Shown here: one piece after another, positions 1-8,290 of the stretch | Position numbering within the stretch: position 1 is the first letter of the stretch | Layout of the letters: each line of letters begins with the position of its first letter | NCBI RefSeq assembly: GCF_002778315.1 | Contig: NZ_NESA01000008.1 | Span: 1 to 64,000, forward strand | Direction of reading: 5' to 3' | Origin: Limnohabitans sp. JirII-31 | GTDB lineage: Bacteria; Pseudomonadota; Gammaproteobacteria; Burkholderiales; Burkholderiaceae_C | Length of the DNA stretch: 64,000 bases | The notes under the pieces: generated by a model | Databases searched by the model: none | Told to the model about the DNA's origin: nothing | What the model saw: only the letters and a program-made list of their open reading frames with translations | Translations under genes and position numbers: made by a program

Positions 1-77
1 TATTCGCCACGATGCTCTTGCAACATGCGAACAGCGCGTTCGCGCACTTCGGGGGAAAAACGATTTGATTTGCTCAT
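1..77 (-). CDS. IS3-family transposase OrfA, N-terminal fragment (truncated by window edge)
   Basis: The 25 visible codons give MSKSNRFSPEVRERAVRMLQ followed by EHRGE. This is the typical opening of IS3-family OrfA proteins, whose helix-turn-helix binds the element's ends before OrfAB catalyses transposition. An ATGGAGC-type ribosome site lies just upstream of the ATG at 77. The gene continues leftwards out of the window, so intactness cannot be judged. Confidence 0.8.
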   Translation of the reverse strand, partial: MSKSNRFSPEVRERAVRMLQEHRGE

Positions 78-110
78 AGCTCCATCTTCTCAAAGGTTGG
101 AGCCTCCTCA
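1..110 (-). mobile_element. IS3-family insertion sequence, terminal part (runs off the window)
   Basis: Read on the minus strand from 110 downwards, the element begins TGAGGAGGCTCCAACC, a TG-starting end of the kind expected for an IS3-family terminal repeat. About 30 bases further in is the start codon of a transposase OrfA. The outer base falls exactly where the HEPN-like reading frame of 110-518 stops, so the element has probably inserted into that gene or its attC. Only one end is visible; the other end, OrfB and any target duplication lie outside the window. The family call rests on the OrfA N-terminus. Confidence 0.7.
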
Positions 111-518
111 AAACACGGGGCGATTCAATGACCTCTCATGTGGGTTGAAGTTGAAGACCAGATCATGAGCAAAGCAGTTGCGGAGAATTCGCCAAAAGGT
201 AAACCAAGGCTGCGCCTTGAGTTTGTCAATTTGTCCGGTTTCGTGACAGTACAACTTCGTCAGAGGGAATAGGTCTGTAAGGGCGGACCTGTATGCAAGC
301 ATGTAGAAGTCGTCGATCGCGATCTTCATTGTCTTCTCGTCGTGAATCAGTTGCTTCACGTTCGAGAAGAGATGGAGCTTCGGGTCAATCGCGTCGTGTA
401 TTGCGTCGAAGATCACGGGCGTGTCTGGATAGCTCCATAGTACGAGGCTGGCGTACGCGAGCTGAATACGATTGATGGCTGTTCGATACTGCCCAAGGAG
501 CGGAGAAGTTGGTTCCAT
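108..518 (-). CDS. HEPN-like protein in integron cassette 2, 3' end cut by an IS element
   Basis: A 136-residue soluble, mostly helical protein. Near its C-terminus it carries RNCFAHD, an R-x4-H arrangement in the style of HEPN ribonuclease domains (RN-x3-H). Such proteins are often toxins or defence effectors. The ATG at 518 lies four bases after the core site GTTAGGC, with no Shine-Dalgarno sequence, as is common for integron cassette genes. The stop TGA (108-110) is formed by the first bases of the IS end, so the native C-terminus is missing and the present protein ends ...SLNRPVF. The HEPN assignment is motif-based and tentative; the truncation is seen directly. Confidence 0.55.
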   Translation of the reverse strand: MEPTSPLLGQYRTAINRIQLAYASLVLWSYPDTPVIFDAIHDAIDPKLHLFSNVKQLIHDEKTMKIAIDDFYMLAYRSALTDLFPLTKLYCHETGQIDKLKAQPWFTFWRILRNCFAHDLVFNFNPHERSLNRPVF

Positions 519-521
519 GTG

Positions 522-560
522 GCCTAACGCTTGAGCTGCGCCGCGAGCGCAGGGTTAGGC
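522..560 (-). other. Compact attC-like integron recombination site
   Basis: On the minus strand a 39-bp site begins GCCTAAC and ends GTTAGGC, matching the RYYYAAC and GTTRRRY core consensus and exactly complementary to each other. Between them is a perfect stem CTGCGC/GCGCAG with a 5-nt loop, then CTCAAGC before the core, as in many class 1-type attC sites. The stop TAA of the GIY-YIG gene lies inside the first core, and the next gene starts 4 bases after the second. At 39 bp it is shorter than the usual minimum of about 57 bp, so it may be an internally deleted attC. Confidence 0.7.
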
Positions 561-953
561 CGCGCCATTTAGGCGCTTGGCTGTCTCCTGCCTCAGATTC
601 CTGAAAATGGCAGATCCTCGTTGAACGTTTAGCGAGCTGGCAGTCGCATCCTTTCGAAGTGTGTGCCGAAAAAGTGCTTCCAACTCGGCAATCTGTTCTT
701 GAGTGATGTTGTCCCAAACTTCATAGACAGAGCAATGCGTCCATTGATCCACTTTGGATCCCTTGCTATGGCTAAACAACCTCCCTTTTGCTCCGGTATC
801 GGTCATTCCGACGTACATCAAATTCATGTAGTCATTTTTGTCCTTGCGATAGAGCGCGTACAAGCCTCTTATCTTCTTTGGTAGGGAGGAGATCTCATCT
901 GCTGAAACAAACTCGTGAAACGATTTGAAGAGGAGAGAAGTTGCTTGGCGCAC
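555..953 (-). CDS. GIY-YIG domain nuclease-like protein (integron cassette 1)
   Basis: The product (132 aa from the GTG at 953) has the GIY-YIG layout: GLYALY, then MYVGMTD, a following basic GRLFSHS segment (the conserved Arg), and a Glu in IAELEALF. These single-domain nucleases cut DNA or RNA using one metal ion. I chose the GTG because GGAG lies 8 bases before it and it falls inside the cassette. An ATG at 1028 in the same frame would add 25 residues but reads through the attI-like site. The stop lies in the following attC. The base composition is more AT-rich than the his genes. No partner gene identifies its target. Confidence 0.7.
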   Translation of the reverse strand: MRQATSLLFKSFHEFVSADEISSLPKKIRGLYALYRKDKNDYMNLMYVGMTDTGAKGRLFSHSKGSKVDQWTHCSVYEVWDNITQEQIAELEALFRHTLRKDATASSLNVQRGSAIFRNLRQETAKRLNGAA

Positions 954-995
954 TATGTTGACTCCAGGATAAATGCGGTACGGGCAGCTTGCGCG

Positions 996-1060
996 GCCTA
1001 ACTTTGATGTAAAAAACAAATCAGCCAATATGGCTAGCGTTTGTCGGACAACACGGCCGA
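996..1060 (-). other. attI-like site and integron platform leader
   Basis: On the minus strand the core GTTAGGC (1002-996) is preceded by ACATCAAA, giving CAAAGTTAGGC. From memory the 3' end of class 1 attI also reads CAAAGTTAGGC. It lies between the divergent intI remnant and the first cassette, where attI belongs. Nearby are short palindromes (GCCAATATGGC and TTGTCGGACAA on the plus strand) that could form weak integrase sites. No matching upstream core (RYYYAAC) was found, so this is read as a single-core attI rather than a folded attC. The right boundary is approximate. Confidence 0.6.
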
Positions 1061-1156
1061 ACTGTTTGCAAAAAAACGTTTGGCATCATTGGCTTACTCT
1101 TTGGTACTGTGTTTACGTAAAGGCATAACAAATCCGAGAAAGTCGCCGCGCCCCCT

Positions 1157-1357
1157 TTGGCTTCGAAGCGCCTGCTCGATCAGGTGCGCGAACGCATTCG
1201 TTACCTTCACTATAGTCTCAAAACAGAGAAGGCCCACCTATATTGGGTGCGTTTTTTTGTACTTTGGAATTCAAAACAAGGCAGCATGCGGCACCCCAAG
1301 AAAATGGGGTCGGCAAGCGGCACGGCCAGCCCTTTGAATGCCTTGCTCAGCGTTTGA
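1157..1357 (+). pseudogene. intI: Integron integrase IntI, N-terminal remnant
   Basis: The frame gives RLLDQVRERIRYLHYSLKTE, then AHLYWVRFF and MRHPKKMG. This is the N-terminal SAM-like domain of integron tyrosine integrases (compare LDQLRERIRYLHYSLRTE in IntI1). Similarity ends near 1312; about 25 unrelated residues follow before the stop, and the whole catalytic domain with its R-H-R-Y residues is missing. There is no ATG, and the frame is open from 1121, so the original start has decayed or was an alternative codon. It is divergent from the cassettes, as in functional integrons. The platform cannot catalyse its own recombination. Confidence 0.85.
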
Positions 1358-1366
1358 GCAAGGCAT
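1338..1366 (-). terminator. Perfect hairpin downstream of hisF
   Basis: ATGCCTTGCTCA and TGAGCAAGGCAT form a perfect 12-bp stem around a 5-base loop, 6 bases after the hisF stop. There is no U-run on either strand, so it is not a canonical intrinsic terminator. It may end the long his transcript or stabilise its 3' end. It overlaps the tail of the broken intI frame. Confidence 0.45.
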
Positions 1367-1372
1367 CAAACG

Positions 1373-2173
1373 TCACAAGCGCACAGGTATCCCACGCTCA
1401 CGCATGCGTTGCTTGGCTTGTTGCACGGTGTATTCGCCATAGTGAAAAATGCTGGCCGCCAGCACCGCATCGGCACCGCCTTGCTGCACACCATCGGCCA
1501 AGTGGTCCAGGTTGCCCACCCCACCCGAGGCAATGACAGGCACCGACACGGCATCGGCCACAGCGCGGGTCAAAGCCAAATCAAAGCCCGACTTGGTGCC
1601 GTCACGGTCCATGCTGGTGAGCAAAATTTCACCAGCGCCGTGCTCGGCCATTTGGGTGGCCCAGGCCACCGCATCCAGGCCCACGTTTTTGCGCCCGCCA
1701 TGGCTGAAAACATCCCAGCCGGGGCCCATCGGCAAACCGTTGGCGCCCATGCGTTGTTCTTCTTCAGGGTTGCGGCGCTTGGCGTCGATGGCCACCACAA
1801 TGCACTGGGCACCGTATTTGGCCGAGGCGTCACAGATCACTTGCGGATTGGCAATGGCGGCTGAGTTGAAGCTCACCTTGTCGGCGCCGGCGTTGAGCAA
1901 GCGGCGCACATCGTCCACCGTGCGCACGCCACCGCCCACTGTGAGCGGAATGAACACCTGGCTGGCCACGGCTTCGATGATGTGCAAGATGACGTCACGC
2001 GCGTCGCTGGTGGCCGTGATGTCCAAAAACGTCAACTCATCGGCGCCTTGCTCGTTGTAGCGTGCGGCAATTTCCACCGGATCTCCCGCATCACGCAGCT
2101 CCACAAAGTTGACGCCTTTGACCACGCGACCACCGGTCACGTCAAGGCAAGGAATGATGCGTTTAGCGAGCAT
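1373..2173 (-). CDS. hisF: Imidazole glycerol phosphate synthase cyclase subunit HisF
   Basis: HisF closes the imidazole ring of histidine from PRFAR, using ammonia delivered by HisH, and releases AICAR for purine synthesis. The 266-residue (beta-alpha)8 barrel opens [12 protein letters not shown] with the catalytic Asp and has a second conserved Asp in VVAIDAKR; phosphate loops are VGGGVRT and ASGGVG. Its length is close to the family's usual 255-260. It is the last gene of the his run on this strand. hisI and hisE, which usually follow in related bacteria, are absent, and integron sequence begins about 16 bp after the stop. Confidence 0.97.
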   Translation of the reverse strand: MLAKRIIPCLDVTGGRVVKGVNFVELRDAGDPVEIAARYNEQGADELTFLDITATSDARDVILHIIEAVASQVFIPLTVGGGVRTVDDVRRLLNAGADKVSFNSAAIANPQVICDASAKYGAQCIVVAIDAKRRNPEEEQRMGANGLPMGPGWDVFSHGGRKNVGLDAVAWATQMAEHGAGEILLTSMDRDGTKSGFDLALTRAVADAVSVPVIASGGVGNLDHLADGVQQGGADAVLAASIFHYGEYTVQQAKQRMRERGIPVRL

Positions 2174-2194
2174 AGGGGTCCAGCAGGTAAGTTC

Positions 2195-3034
2195 TCAAGA
2201 AACAGTCAAACGTTGCCAACCCAGCCATTGGCCAGCGGCAGGCACAGCGATGGGCTCGTACACCTGAGCCGCCTCCACGCACACCATGCGCGCAAAGCCG
2301 TCAGGGGGCATGTCCGCCAGTGTGGCGCATTTCTCGGGGCCAGGGTTCCAAACCACCGATTGGCCCCAGGACGGGCTTTGTTCGATGCACAGCACGCCGC
2401 TGCCATCTTGCACGCGCAGCGGGCCAGGCGCGGCGGCGTACACACGGTCGAACTCGCCATCAAAGTACAGGGCCTCATCGGCCACGCCATGCACATCGGC
2501 CACGGCATCCCATTCGGCTTGGCCCTGCAAACCGGTCACATCGGTCAAATCAATGTCATCCACCGCCAGGTAGGTATGCAAAGCACCGGTGAAGCTCAGA
2601 GCTTGGGTGTCGGTGTTGTGCACTGACAAGCTCAGCATCAGTTGCCCAGGTTGCAACTGCACGCGCAGTTGCGCCACAAATTGCTGCGGCCACATGGCGC
2701 ATGTGTGCGCATCTGCCGTCAGCGTGACATCGATGTGAGCCTGCGCGCCGCCCACACGTGAACCCGCCAACGCCCACGCCATGGTGCGAGCAAAGCCATG
2801 CTTGGGCAAGGGGCCGCGCTGGTTGAATTGCGGAAAGCACACCGGTACGCCACCACGGATGGCCGACTGGCCATCCCACAAATTACGGGGGCTCAGAAAC
2901 AAACGCTCACGCCCCTGGCTGACCCACGACAGCACGTGTGCACCGTGCAAGGCCACCAACACGCTGTCGCCGCAGGGCAGCGTCAGGCGATGGCAATCCA
3001 GGCCTTGAAAAACTTCAGGAGTAGCGGTCAACAT
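2195..3034 (-). CDS. D-hexose-6-phosphate mutarotase (YeaD-like aldose 1-epimerase)
   Basis: The protein (279 aa) fits the galactose-mutarotase-like beta-sandwich family that interconverts alpha and beta anomers of glucose 6-phosphate. Typical YeaD blocks are SPRNLWDGQSAIRGGVPVCF, QFNQRGPLPKHGFAR (catalytic His), FTGALHTYLAVDD (second His) and a late SVVWNPGPEKC. It sits between hisA and hisF, 21 bp before hisF, and so probably shares the his transcript although it has no known part in histidine synthesis. The exact substrate is inferred from the family. Confidence 0.85.
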   Translation of the reverse strand: MLTATPEVFQGLDCHRLTLPCGDSVLVALHGAHVLSWVSQGRERLFLSPRNLWDGQSAIRGGVPVCFPQFNQRGPLPKHGFARTMAWALAGSRVGGAQAHIDVTLTADAHTCAMWPQQFVAQLRVQLQPGQLMLSLSVHNTDTQALSFTGALHTYLAVDDIDLTDVTGLQGQAEWDAVADVHGVADEALYFDGEFDRVYAAAPGPLRVQDGSGVLCIEQSPSWGQSVVWNPGPEKCATLADMPPDGFARMVCVEAAQVYEPIAVPAAGQWLGWQRLTVS

Positions 3035-3077
3035 GCGGGGGCTTCAGGCGCAGGCAGCGCAACCCGCGCACGTGTGC

Positions 3078-3818
3078 TTAGCCATTGAGCTCGTCAGCGC
3101 GGGCTTGGGCTTTTTCAAAATCCAAATCGCCGCTGTAAATGGCACGACCACAAATCACGCCTTCCACGCCTTCGTCTTCCACGGCGCACAACTGGTCAAT
3201 GTCGGCCATGTTGGACAAACCGCCGGAGGCGATGACGGGAATGGTCAGGGCCTGTGCCAGTTTGACGGTGGCTTCGATGTTGATGCCGCTGAGCATGCCG
3301 TCACGCCCAATATCGGTGTAGATGATGGACTCCACGCCATAGTCTTCAAACTTCTTGCCCAAATCTGCCACTTCGTGGCCGGTCAGTTTGCTCCAGCCAT
3401 CGGTGGCCACTTTGCCGTCTTTGGCATCGAGACCCACGATGATGTGGCCGCCAAACGCACTGCATGCATCGCGCAAGAAACCTGGGTTTTTCACCGCAGC
3501 CGTGCCAATGATGACGTAGCGCAAACCCGCGTCGATGTATTTTTCAATCGTGTCCAAGTCACGGATGCCACCACCGAGCTGCACCGGAATGTCCTGGCCC
3601 ACGGCTTTCAAAATGGCTTTGATGGCCAGGTTGTTTTGCGGTTTGCCCGCGAACGCGCCGTTCAAGTCCACCAGGTGCAAACGTCGCGCACCTTTGGCCA
3701 CCCAGTTCAACGCCATTTGCGCGGGGTCTTCGCCAAACGTGGTGGCCTGGTCCATGTCGCCTTGTTTGAGGCGCACGCAATGTCCGTCTTTGAGGTCAAT
3801 CGCAGGAATAAGTAGCAT
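3078..3818 (-). CDS. hisA: Phosphoribosylformimino-5-aminoimidazole carboxamide ribotide isomerase HisA
   Basis: HisA carries out the Amadori-type isomerisation of ProFAR to PRFAR, the fourth step of histidine synthesis. The (beta-alpha)8 barrel (246 aa) starts [20 protein letters not shown] with the catalytic Asp, has the second Asp in [10 protein letters not shown] and the phosphate loops LGGGIRD and ASGGLSN. I start it at the ATG 3818, which gives the family N-terminus; a TTG at 3836 would add six unconserved residues. It lies 40 bp downstream of hisH. Confidence 0.96.
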   Translation of the reverse strand: MLLIPAIDLKDGHCVRLKQGDMDQATTFGEDPAQMALNWVAKGARRLHLVDLNGAFAGKPQNNLAIKAILKAVGQDIPVQLGGGIRDLDTIEKYIDAGLRYVIIGTAAVKNPGFLRDACSAFGGHIIVGLDAKDGKVATDGWSKLTGHEVADLGKKFEDYGVESIIYTDIGRDGMLSGINIEATVKLAQALTIPVIASGGLSNMADIDQLCAVEDEGVEGVICGRAIYSGDLDFEKAQARADELNG

Positions 3819-3858
3819 GGTGACAAAGGGCTTCAAGCAGGCCCGGTGAGGTGAAAGA

Positions 3859-4509
3859 TCAGGGTGTCCAGTGCAGAAAATTGCGGTACAGGGTCAAACC
3901 ATGTGTCGCACTTTTTTCTGGGTGAAATTGTGTCGCAAAAATATTATCGCGTGACACGGCGCAGGTGAACAAATCACCGTAGTCCGTTTGCGCGGCGCTA
4001 TGGGCCAAGTCTTTGGGGCGTGCATAAAAGCTGTGCACGAAATAGAAGTAACTGTTGTCGGGCACGTCTTGCCACATGGGGTGGGCTCGGGTTTGCAACA
4101 CCTGGTTCCAGCCCATCTGCGGCACCTTAAAGCGGCTGCCATCGGCCTGGGTGCGCCCGGCCAAATCAAACTTCACCACCTCACCCGGAATCAACCCCAG
4201 GCCTGGGGTGTCGCCTTCCGCGCTGTGGTCGAGCAGCATTTGCATGCCCACGCACACGCCAAACAAAGGTTTCTTGTGCGCAGCATCCAGCACAGCGTCC
4301 ATCAAGCCCGACTCGCGCAACTCGCGCATGCAATCGGGCATGGCACCTTGGCCAGGCAAAACCACGCGGTGTGCATCACGCACCACCTGTGGGTCAGATG
4401 TGACCACCACGTCGGCATGGTCCACCACTGAAGCGGCGTGCATCACTGCCTGCGCCACCGAGCGCAGGTTGCCCATGCCGTAATCCACGACTGCGACTTT
4501 GTTGTTCAA
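3859..4509 (-). CDS. hisH: Imidazole glycerol phosphate synthase glutaminase subunit HisH
   Basis: HisH hydrolyses glutamine and channels ammonia to HisF. The class I amidotransferase has the nucleophile Cys about residue 86 (GVCVGMQML), the oxyanion segment [10 protein letters not shown] and a C-terminal FHPEKS with the catalytic His and Glu; 216 aa is typical. The start is a TTG whose bases overlap the hisB stop (TTGA), implying translational coupling. The frame immediately gives [16 protein letters not shown], the usual HisH opening. Confidence 0.96.
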   Translation of the reverse strand: MNNKVAVVDYGMGNLRSVAQAVMHAASVVDHADVVVTSDPQVVRDAHRVVLPGQGAMPDCMRELRESGLMDAVLDAAHKKPLFGVCVGMQMLLDHSAEGDTPGLGLIPGEVVKFDLAGRTQADGSRFKVPQMGWNQVLQTRAHPMWQDVPDNSYFYFVHSFYARPKDLAHSAAQTDYGDLFTCAVSRDNIFATQFHPEKSATHGLTLYRNFLHWTP

Positions 4510-5099
4510 AGCGATCCCTTGGTAGAAGGGATGATGCCCACCGAACGGGGGTCCAGCTCCAAGGCTGCACGCAGGGCGCGGGCAAACGCTTTGAAGACTG
4601 TCTCGGCCTGGTGGTGCGCGTTCTCACCACGCAAGTTGTCAATGTGCAAGGTAACGAACGCGTGGTTCACAAAACCCTGGAAGAACTCAAACGCCAGCTG
4701 GCTGTCGAACTCGCCAATCATGCCGCTCTTGAACGGCACGTGCATCACCAAGCCAGGACGGCCTGAAAAATCGACCACCACGCGGCTCAGGGCTTCATCG
4801 AGCGGCACGTAGGCATGGCCATAGCGGCGAATGCCTTTTTTGTCGCCCACCGCTTTGGCAAACGCCTGGCCCAAGGTGATGCCCACGTCTTCCACCGTGT
4901 GGTGGCCATCGATGTGCAAATCACCTTCGGCATGGATGTCCAAATCGATCAAGCCGTGGCGCGCAATTTGGTCCAGCATGTGGTCAAAAAAACCAATGCC
5001 GGTGGACAGCTTGGACTGACCCGTGCCATCCAGGTTGACCTTGACGGTGATGCGGGTCTCGGCGGTGTTGCGGCTGACTTCAGCGGTGCGGGCGGTCAT
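4506..5099 (-). CDS. hisB: Imidazoleglycerol-phosphate dehydratase HisB
   Basis: This is the monofunctional IGP dehydratase (197 aa), without the histidinol-phosphatase domain that enterobacterial HisB carries. The manganese ligands appear in [24 protein letters not shown] and later in [10 protein letters not shown] and ENAHHQAE. It makes imidazole acetol phosphate for HisC. It overlaps hisH by 4 bp and follows hisC by 9 bp. A separate histidinol phosphatase must be encoded elsewhere. Confidence 0.97.
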   Translation of the reverse strand: MTARTAEVSRNTAETRITVKVNLDGTGQSKLSTGIGFFDHMLDQIARHGLIDLDIHAEGDLHIDGHHTVEDVGITLGQAFAKAVGDKKGIRRYGHAYVPLDEALSRVVVDFSGRPGLVMHVPFKSGMIGEFDSQLAFEFFQGFVNHAFVTLHIDNLRGENAHHQAETVFKAFARALRAALELDPRSVGIIPSTKGSL

Positions 5100-5108
5100 G
5101 CGGGGCTT

Positions 5109-6221
5109 TCAAGAAAGGGCAGAGGTCAAGGCGGCCAAGAGTTGTGCGTTTTCATCCGGCGTTCCCACCGTCAAGCGCAGGCAGTTGGCCAGCAATGGAT
5201 GCATTTTAGAAACGTTCTTCACCAACACGTGGCGTGCTTTGAGCGCGGCAAACACGTGGCTGGCAGCACTGTCGGCGTCCCCCTGCGGCGCTGCAAAGCG
5301 CACCAGCATCATGTTGGCATCGCTGGCATAGGGCGTCACACCCGGCAACTGCTGCAAGGCCTTGAACAACACCTCGCGCTCCGCGCGGATGGTGGCAGCC
5401 TGCACCGCAAACACATCGGCATGCTCCAACGCAAACAAAGCGCACTCGGCGTTGAGCACGCTCACGTTGTAGGGCGGACGCAGTTTGTCGACTTCATGCA
5501 CCAGCGCCGTCGGGCCCACCATGTAGCCCAAGCGGATGCCGGCCAAACCGAACTTGGACAAGGTGCGCATTAACAACACATGCGCATTGGCCGCTGGGTG
5601 CTGGCGGATTTCATCCAACCAGCTGCGGCTCGAAAACGGCTGGTAAGCCTCGTCCATGACCACCAGGCCACCGTAGGCGCTGACTTGGGCAATGAGGCGA
5701 CGAATCACCGACTCGTCCCACAAATTGGCGGTGGGGTTGTTGGGGTAAGCCAAGTACACGATGGCCGGTTCGTGCTGCGCAATGGCCTGCGACATGGCGG
5801 ACTCGTCCAGTTCAAAGTCAGCCGTCAAAGGCACGCCGATGTAGGACAAGCCTTGCAGCTGCGCGCTCATGGCGTACATCACAAAGCCCGGTTCTGGGGC
5901 CAAAATTTTGGCGCCTGGCACATCGCAGGCCATGGCCAAGAGCGAGATCAATTCGTCCGAGCCATTGCCCAGCATCAGGCTGTGACCATGGGGTAATCCC
6001 ACATAGCTGGTCAGGGCCGTCTTCAGGTCGTCGATGCGGGCCCCGGGGTAACGGTTGATCGCCACCTGCCCCAAGCGCTGGCCCAACTCGGCCTGCAAGG
6101 CGGGCGACAAGGAAAACGGGTTTTCCATCGCATCGAGTTTGACCATGCCCACCGAGTGCTGGATGGCATAGGCGTGCATGGACTGCACATCTTGGCGGAT
6201 GAAACGCAATGGCGTGCTCAT
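5109..6221 (-). CDS. hisC: Histidinol-phosphate aminotransferase HisC
   Basis: A fold-type I PLP aminotransferase (370 aa) that moves the amino group of glutamate onto imidazole acetol phosphate. The PLP lysine is in MRTLSKFGLAGIRLGY, with the substrate/PLP-binding YPNNPTAN and the N-terminal LDAMENPF. I use the ATG 6221, two bases after the hisD stop; an in-frame TTG at 6227 would overlap hisD. Spacing to hisB is 9 bp. Confidence 0.95.
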   Translation of the reverse strand: MSTPLRFIRQDVQSMHAYAIQHSVGMVKLDAMENPFSLSPALQAELGQRLGQVAINRYPGARIDDLKTALTSYVGLPHGHSLMLGNGSDELISLLAMACDVPGAKILAPEPGFVMYAMSAQLQGLSYIGVPLTADFELDESAMSQAIAQHEPAIVYLAYPNNPTANLWDESVIRRLIAQVSAYGGLVVMDEAYQPFSSRSWLDEIRQHPAANAHVLLMRTLSKFGLAGIRLGYMVGPTALVHEVDKLRPPYNVSVLNAECALFALEHADVFAVQAATIRAEREVLFKALQQLPGVTPYASDANMMLVRFAAPQGDADSAASHVFAALKARHVLVKNVSKMHPLLANCLRLTVGTPDENAQLLAALTSALS

Positions 6222-6223
6222 GC

Positions 6224-7567
6224 TCAATCTTTCTTCAAACGGAACTCGGCGGCCATGGCGTGGGCTTGCAAGCCTTCGCCATACGCCAACACGGCGGCAA
6301 TCTTGCCCAGCGTCTGCGCACCCTGCTCGCTCACCTCAATCAGGCTGCTGCGCTTTTGAAAGTCGTACACCCCCAACGGCGAGCTGAAACGCGCGGTGCC
6401 GCTGGTGGGCAACACATGGTTGGGGCCCGCACAGTAGTCGCCCAGGCTCTCGCTGGTGTAGGCCCCCAAGAAGATGGCCCCCGCGTGCTTGAGCAACGGC
6501 TCCCAGCGGTGCGGCTCATGGCTCGACACCTCCAAGTGCTCGGGCGCAATACGGTTGCTGATGGCGCAGGCCTCTTCCATGCTGCGGGTGTGGATCAACA
6601 CCCCACGGCCATTGAGCGATTTCTCGATGATGTCGCGCCGCGGCATCTGTGGCAGCAGTCGTTCGATCTCGGCTTGCACGCGGTCAATGTAGGCAGCGTC
6701 GGGGCACAGCAGCACGCTTTGCGCCAGTTCATCGTGCTCGGCCTGGCTGAACAAATCCATCGCCACCCAATCAGGCGGGGTGGAGCCATCGGCCAGCACC
6801 AAAATTTCGCTCGGACCCGCAATCATGTCGATGCCCACGGTGCCAAACACACGGCGTTTGGCAGCCGCCACATAAGCGTTGCCAGGGCCGGTGATTTTGT
6901 CCACCGCTGGCACCGTGGCCGTGCCATAGGCCAACGCCGCCACCGCTTGCGCGCCACCAATGGTGAAGGCGCGGCTGACCCCCGCCACATAAGCGGCAGC
7001 CAGCACCAAGGGGTTGCGTTCACCCTGTGCGGCGTTGGCCGCGTGTTTGTCGCGAGCGGGCGTGGGCACCACCATGATGATTTCGCCCACCCCCGCCACA
7101 TGGGCGGGAATGGCGTTCATCAACACGCTCGATGGGTAGGCGGCTTTGCCACCCGGCACGTAAATGCCCACACGGTCGAGTGGCGTGACTTTTTGGCCCA
7201 GCAAGGTGCCATCGGCATCGCGGTAGCTCCAGCTCTCGCCACTGGCTTTGCGCTGTGCCTCGTGGTAGCTGCGCACACGGGCCGCCGCTGCCTGCAAGGC
7301 GTCACGCTGCTCGTTGGGCAAACCGTCGAAAGCGGCTTTGAGTTCGGCCTGCGTCAACTCCAGCGCGGCCATGCTGTGGGCTTTCAAGCCGTCGAAGCGC
7401 TCGGTGTATTCCAGCACCGCGGCATCGCCTCGAGCGCGCACATCGGCCAAGATGTCGGCTACACGTTGCTCAATGGCAGCATCGGTGTCAGCCGACCAAT
7501 GCAGGCGCGCTTTGAAATCGGCTTCAAAGGTGGGGCTTGCGGTCGAGAGACGGAGCGGTTGTGCCAT
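6224..7567 (-). CDS. hisD: Histidinol dehydrogenase HisD
   Basis: HisD (447 aa) oxidises histidinol to histidine in two NAD-dependent steps with a zinc ion. Visible signatures are the AGPSEI segment, the zinc-ligand region [11 protein letters not shown], the catalytic Glu-His pair in [10 protein letters not shown] and [11 protein letters not shown] near the C-terminus. The length matches the family. It lies between hisG (26 bp upstream) and hisC. A long frame on the opposite strand (6209-7597) is a codon-bias shadow of this gene. Confidence 0.97.
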   Translation of the reverse strand: MAQPLRLSTASPTFEADFKARLHWSADTDAAIEQRVADILADVRARGDAAVLEYTERFDGLKAHSMAALELTQAELKAAFDGLPNEQRDALQAAAARVRSYHEAQRKASGESWSYRDADGTLLGQKVTPLDRVGIYVPGGKAAYPSSVLMNAIPAHVAGVGEIIMVVPTPARDKHAANAAQGERNPLVLAAAYVAGVSRAFTIGGAQAVAALAYGTATVPAVDKITGPGNAYVAAAKRRVFGTVGIDMIAGPSEILVLADGSTPPDWVAMDLFSQAEHDELAQSVLLCPDAAYIDRVQAEIERLLPQMPRRDIIEKSLNGRGVLIHTRSMEEACAISNRIAPEHLEVSSHEPHRWEPLLKHAGAIFLGAYTSESLGDYCAGPNHVLPTSGTARFSSPLGVYDFQKRSSLIEVSEQGAQTLGKIAAVLAYGEGLQAHAMAAEFRLKKD

Positions 7568-7593
7568 GGCAGGTGGGTGTCAGAAGTTGAGGG

Positions 7594-8277
7594 TTAACGG
7601 GCGGTAGGCAAGGCGGCTTCGAACGCATCGATGATGCGGCGAATGGCTGCTTGCTTCAATTTGAGGGCGGCTTGGTTGACCACCAAGCGTGAACTGATGT
7701 CCATGATGCGTTCGACCTCCACCAAGTGGTTGGCCTTGAGCGTGTTGCCGGTCGACACCAAGTCAACGATGGCATCGGCCAAACCAGTGAGCGGCGCCAA
7801 CTCCATCGAGCCATACAGCTTGACCATGTCCACATGCACACCCTTGGAGGCAAAAAAGTCACGCGCAATCGCGGTGTATTTGGTGGCCACTTTCAACCGT
7901 GCGCCTTGCTTGACTTGGGCCGCGTAGTCAAAGTCGGCCCGTACGGCCACGCTCATGCGGCACTTGGCAATTTGCAAGTCCAACGGCTGGTACAGGCCCG
8001 TGGCCGCCACGCCGTTGGCGTAGCCCCCCCCGTGCTCGATCAAGGTATCCAAGCCGGTCACGCCCAAGTCGGCCCCGCCGTACTGCACGTAGGTTGGCAC
8101 GTCGGAAGCACGCACCAGCACCACACGCACATTGGCGTGGTTGGTGGGCAAGATCAGCTTGCGCGATTTTTCAGGGTCTTCCAACACCTCAATGCCAGCG
8201 GCTTGGAGCAGCGGCATGGTTTCGTCAAAGATGCGGCCTTTGGAGAGCGCGAGTGTGATCATGTCATTTGCTTTCAT
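7594..8277 (-). CDS. hisG: ATP phosphoribosyltransferase, short form HisG
   Basis: HisG starts histidine synthesis by joining ATP and PRPP. The protein (227 aa) is the short form: it has the catalytic domains ([30 protein letters not shown] loop [14 protein letters not shown]) but no C-terminal ACT-like regulatory domain, so by family knowledge it needs HisZ, which is not in this window. I use the ATG 8277; a second ATG at 8262 ([10 protein letters not shown]) is equally possible, neither having a strong ribosome site. It is 13 bp from murA. Confidence 0.95.
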   Translation of the reverse strand: MKANDMITLALSKGRIFDETMPLLQAAGIEVLEDPEKSRKLILPTNHANVRVVLVRASDVPTYVQYGGADLGVTGLDTLIEHGGGYANGVAATGLYQPLDLQIAKCRMSVAVRADFDYAAQVKQGARLKVATKYTAIARDFFASKGVHVDMVKLYGSMELAPLTGLADAIVDLVSTGNTLKANHLVEVERIMDISSRLVVNQAALKLKQAAIRRIIDAFEAALPTAR

Positions 8278-8290
8278 GGCGTGAGGGCCA

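Noticed and set aside
996-1084. Reading 996-1084 as a full attC
   Set aside because: The only partner core is GCCAAAC (minus strand), which breaks the consensus, and arm pairing is poor; a single-core attI next to intI fits better.
1041-1337. 98-codon plus-strand frame overlapping the intI remnant
   Set aside because: It is in a different frame from the one showing IntI similarity and has no motif.
6209-7597. 462-codon plus-strand frame opposite hisD
   Set aside because: Same kind of antisense shadow; hisD has all family motifs over the full length.
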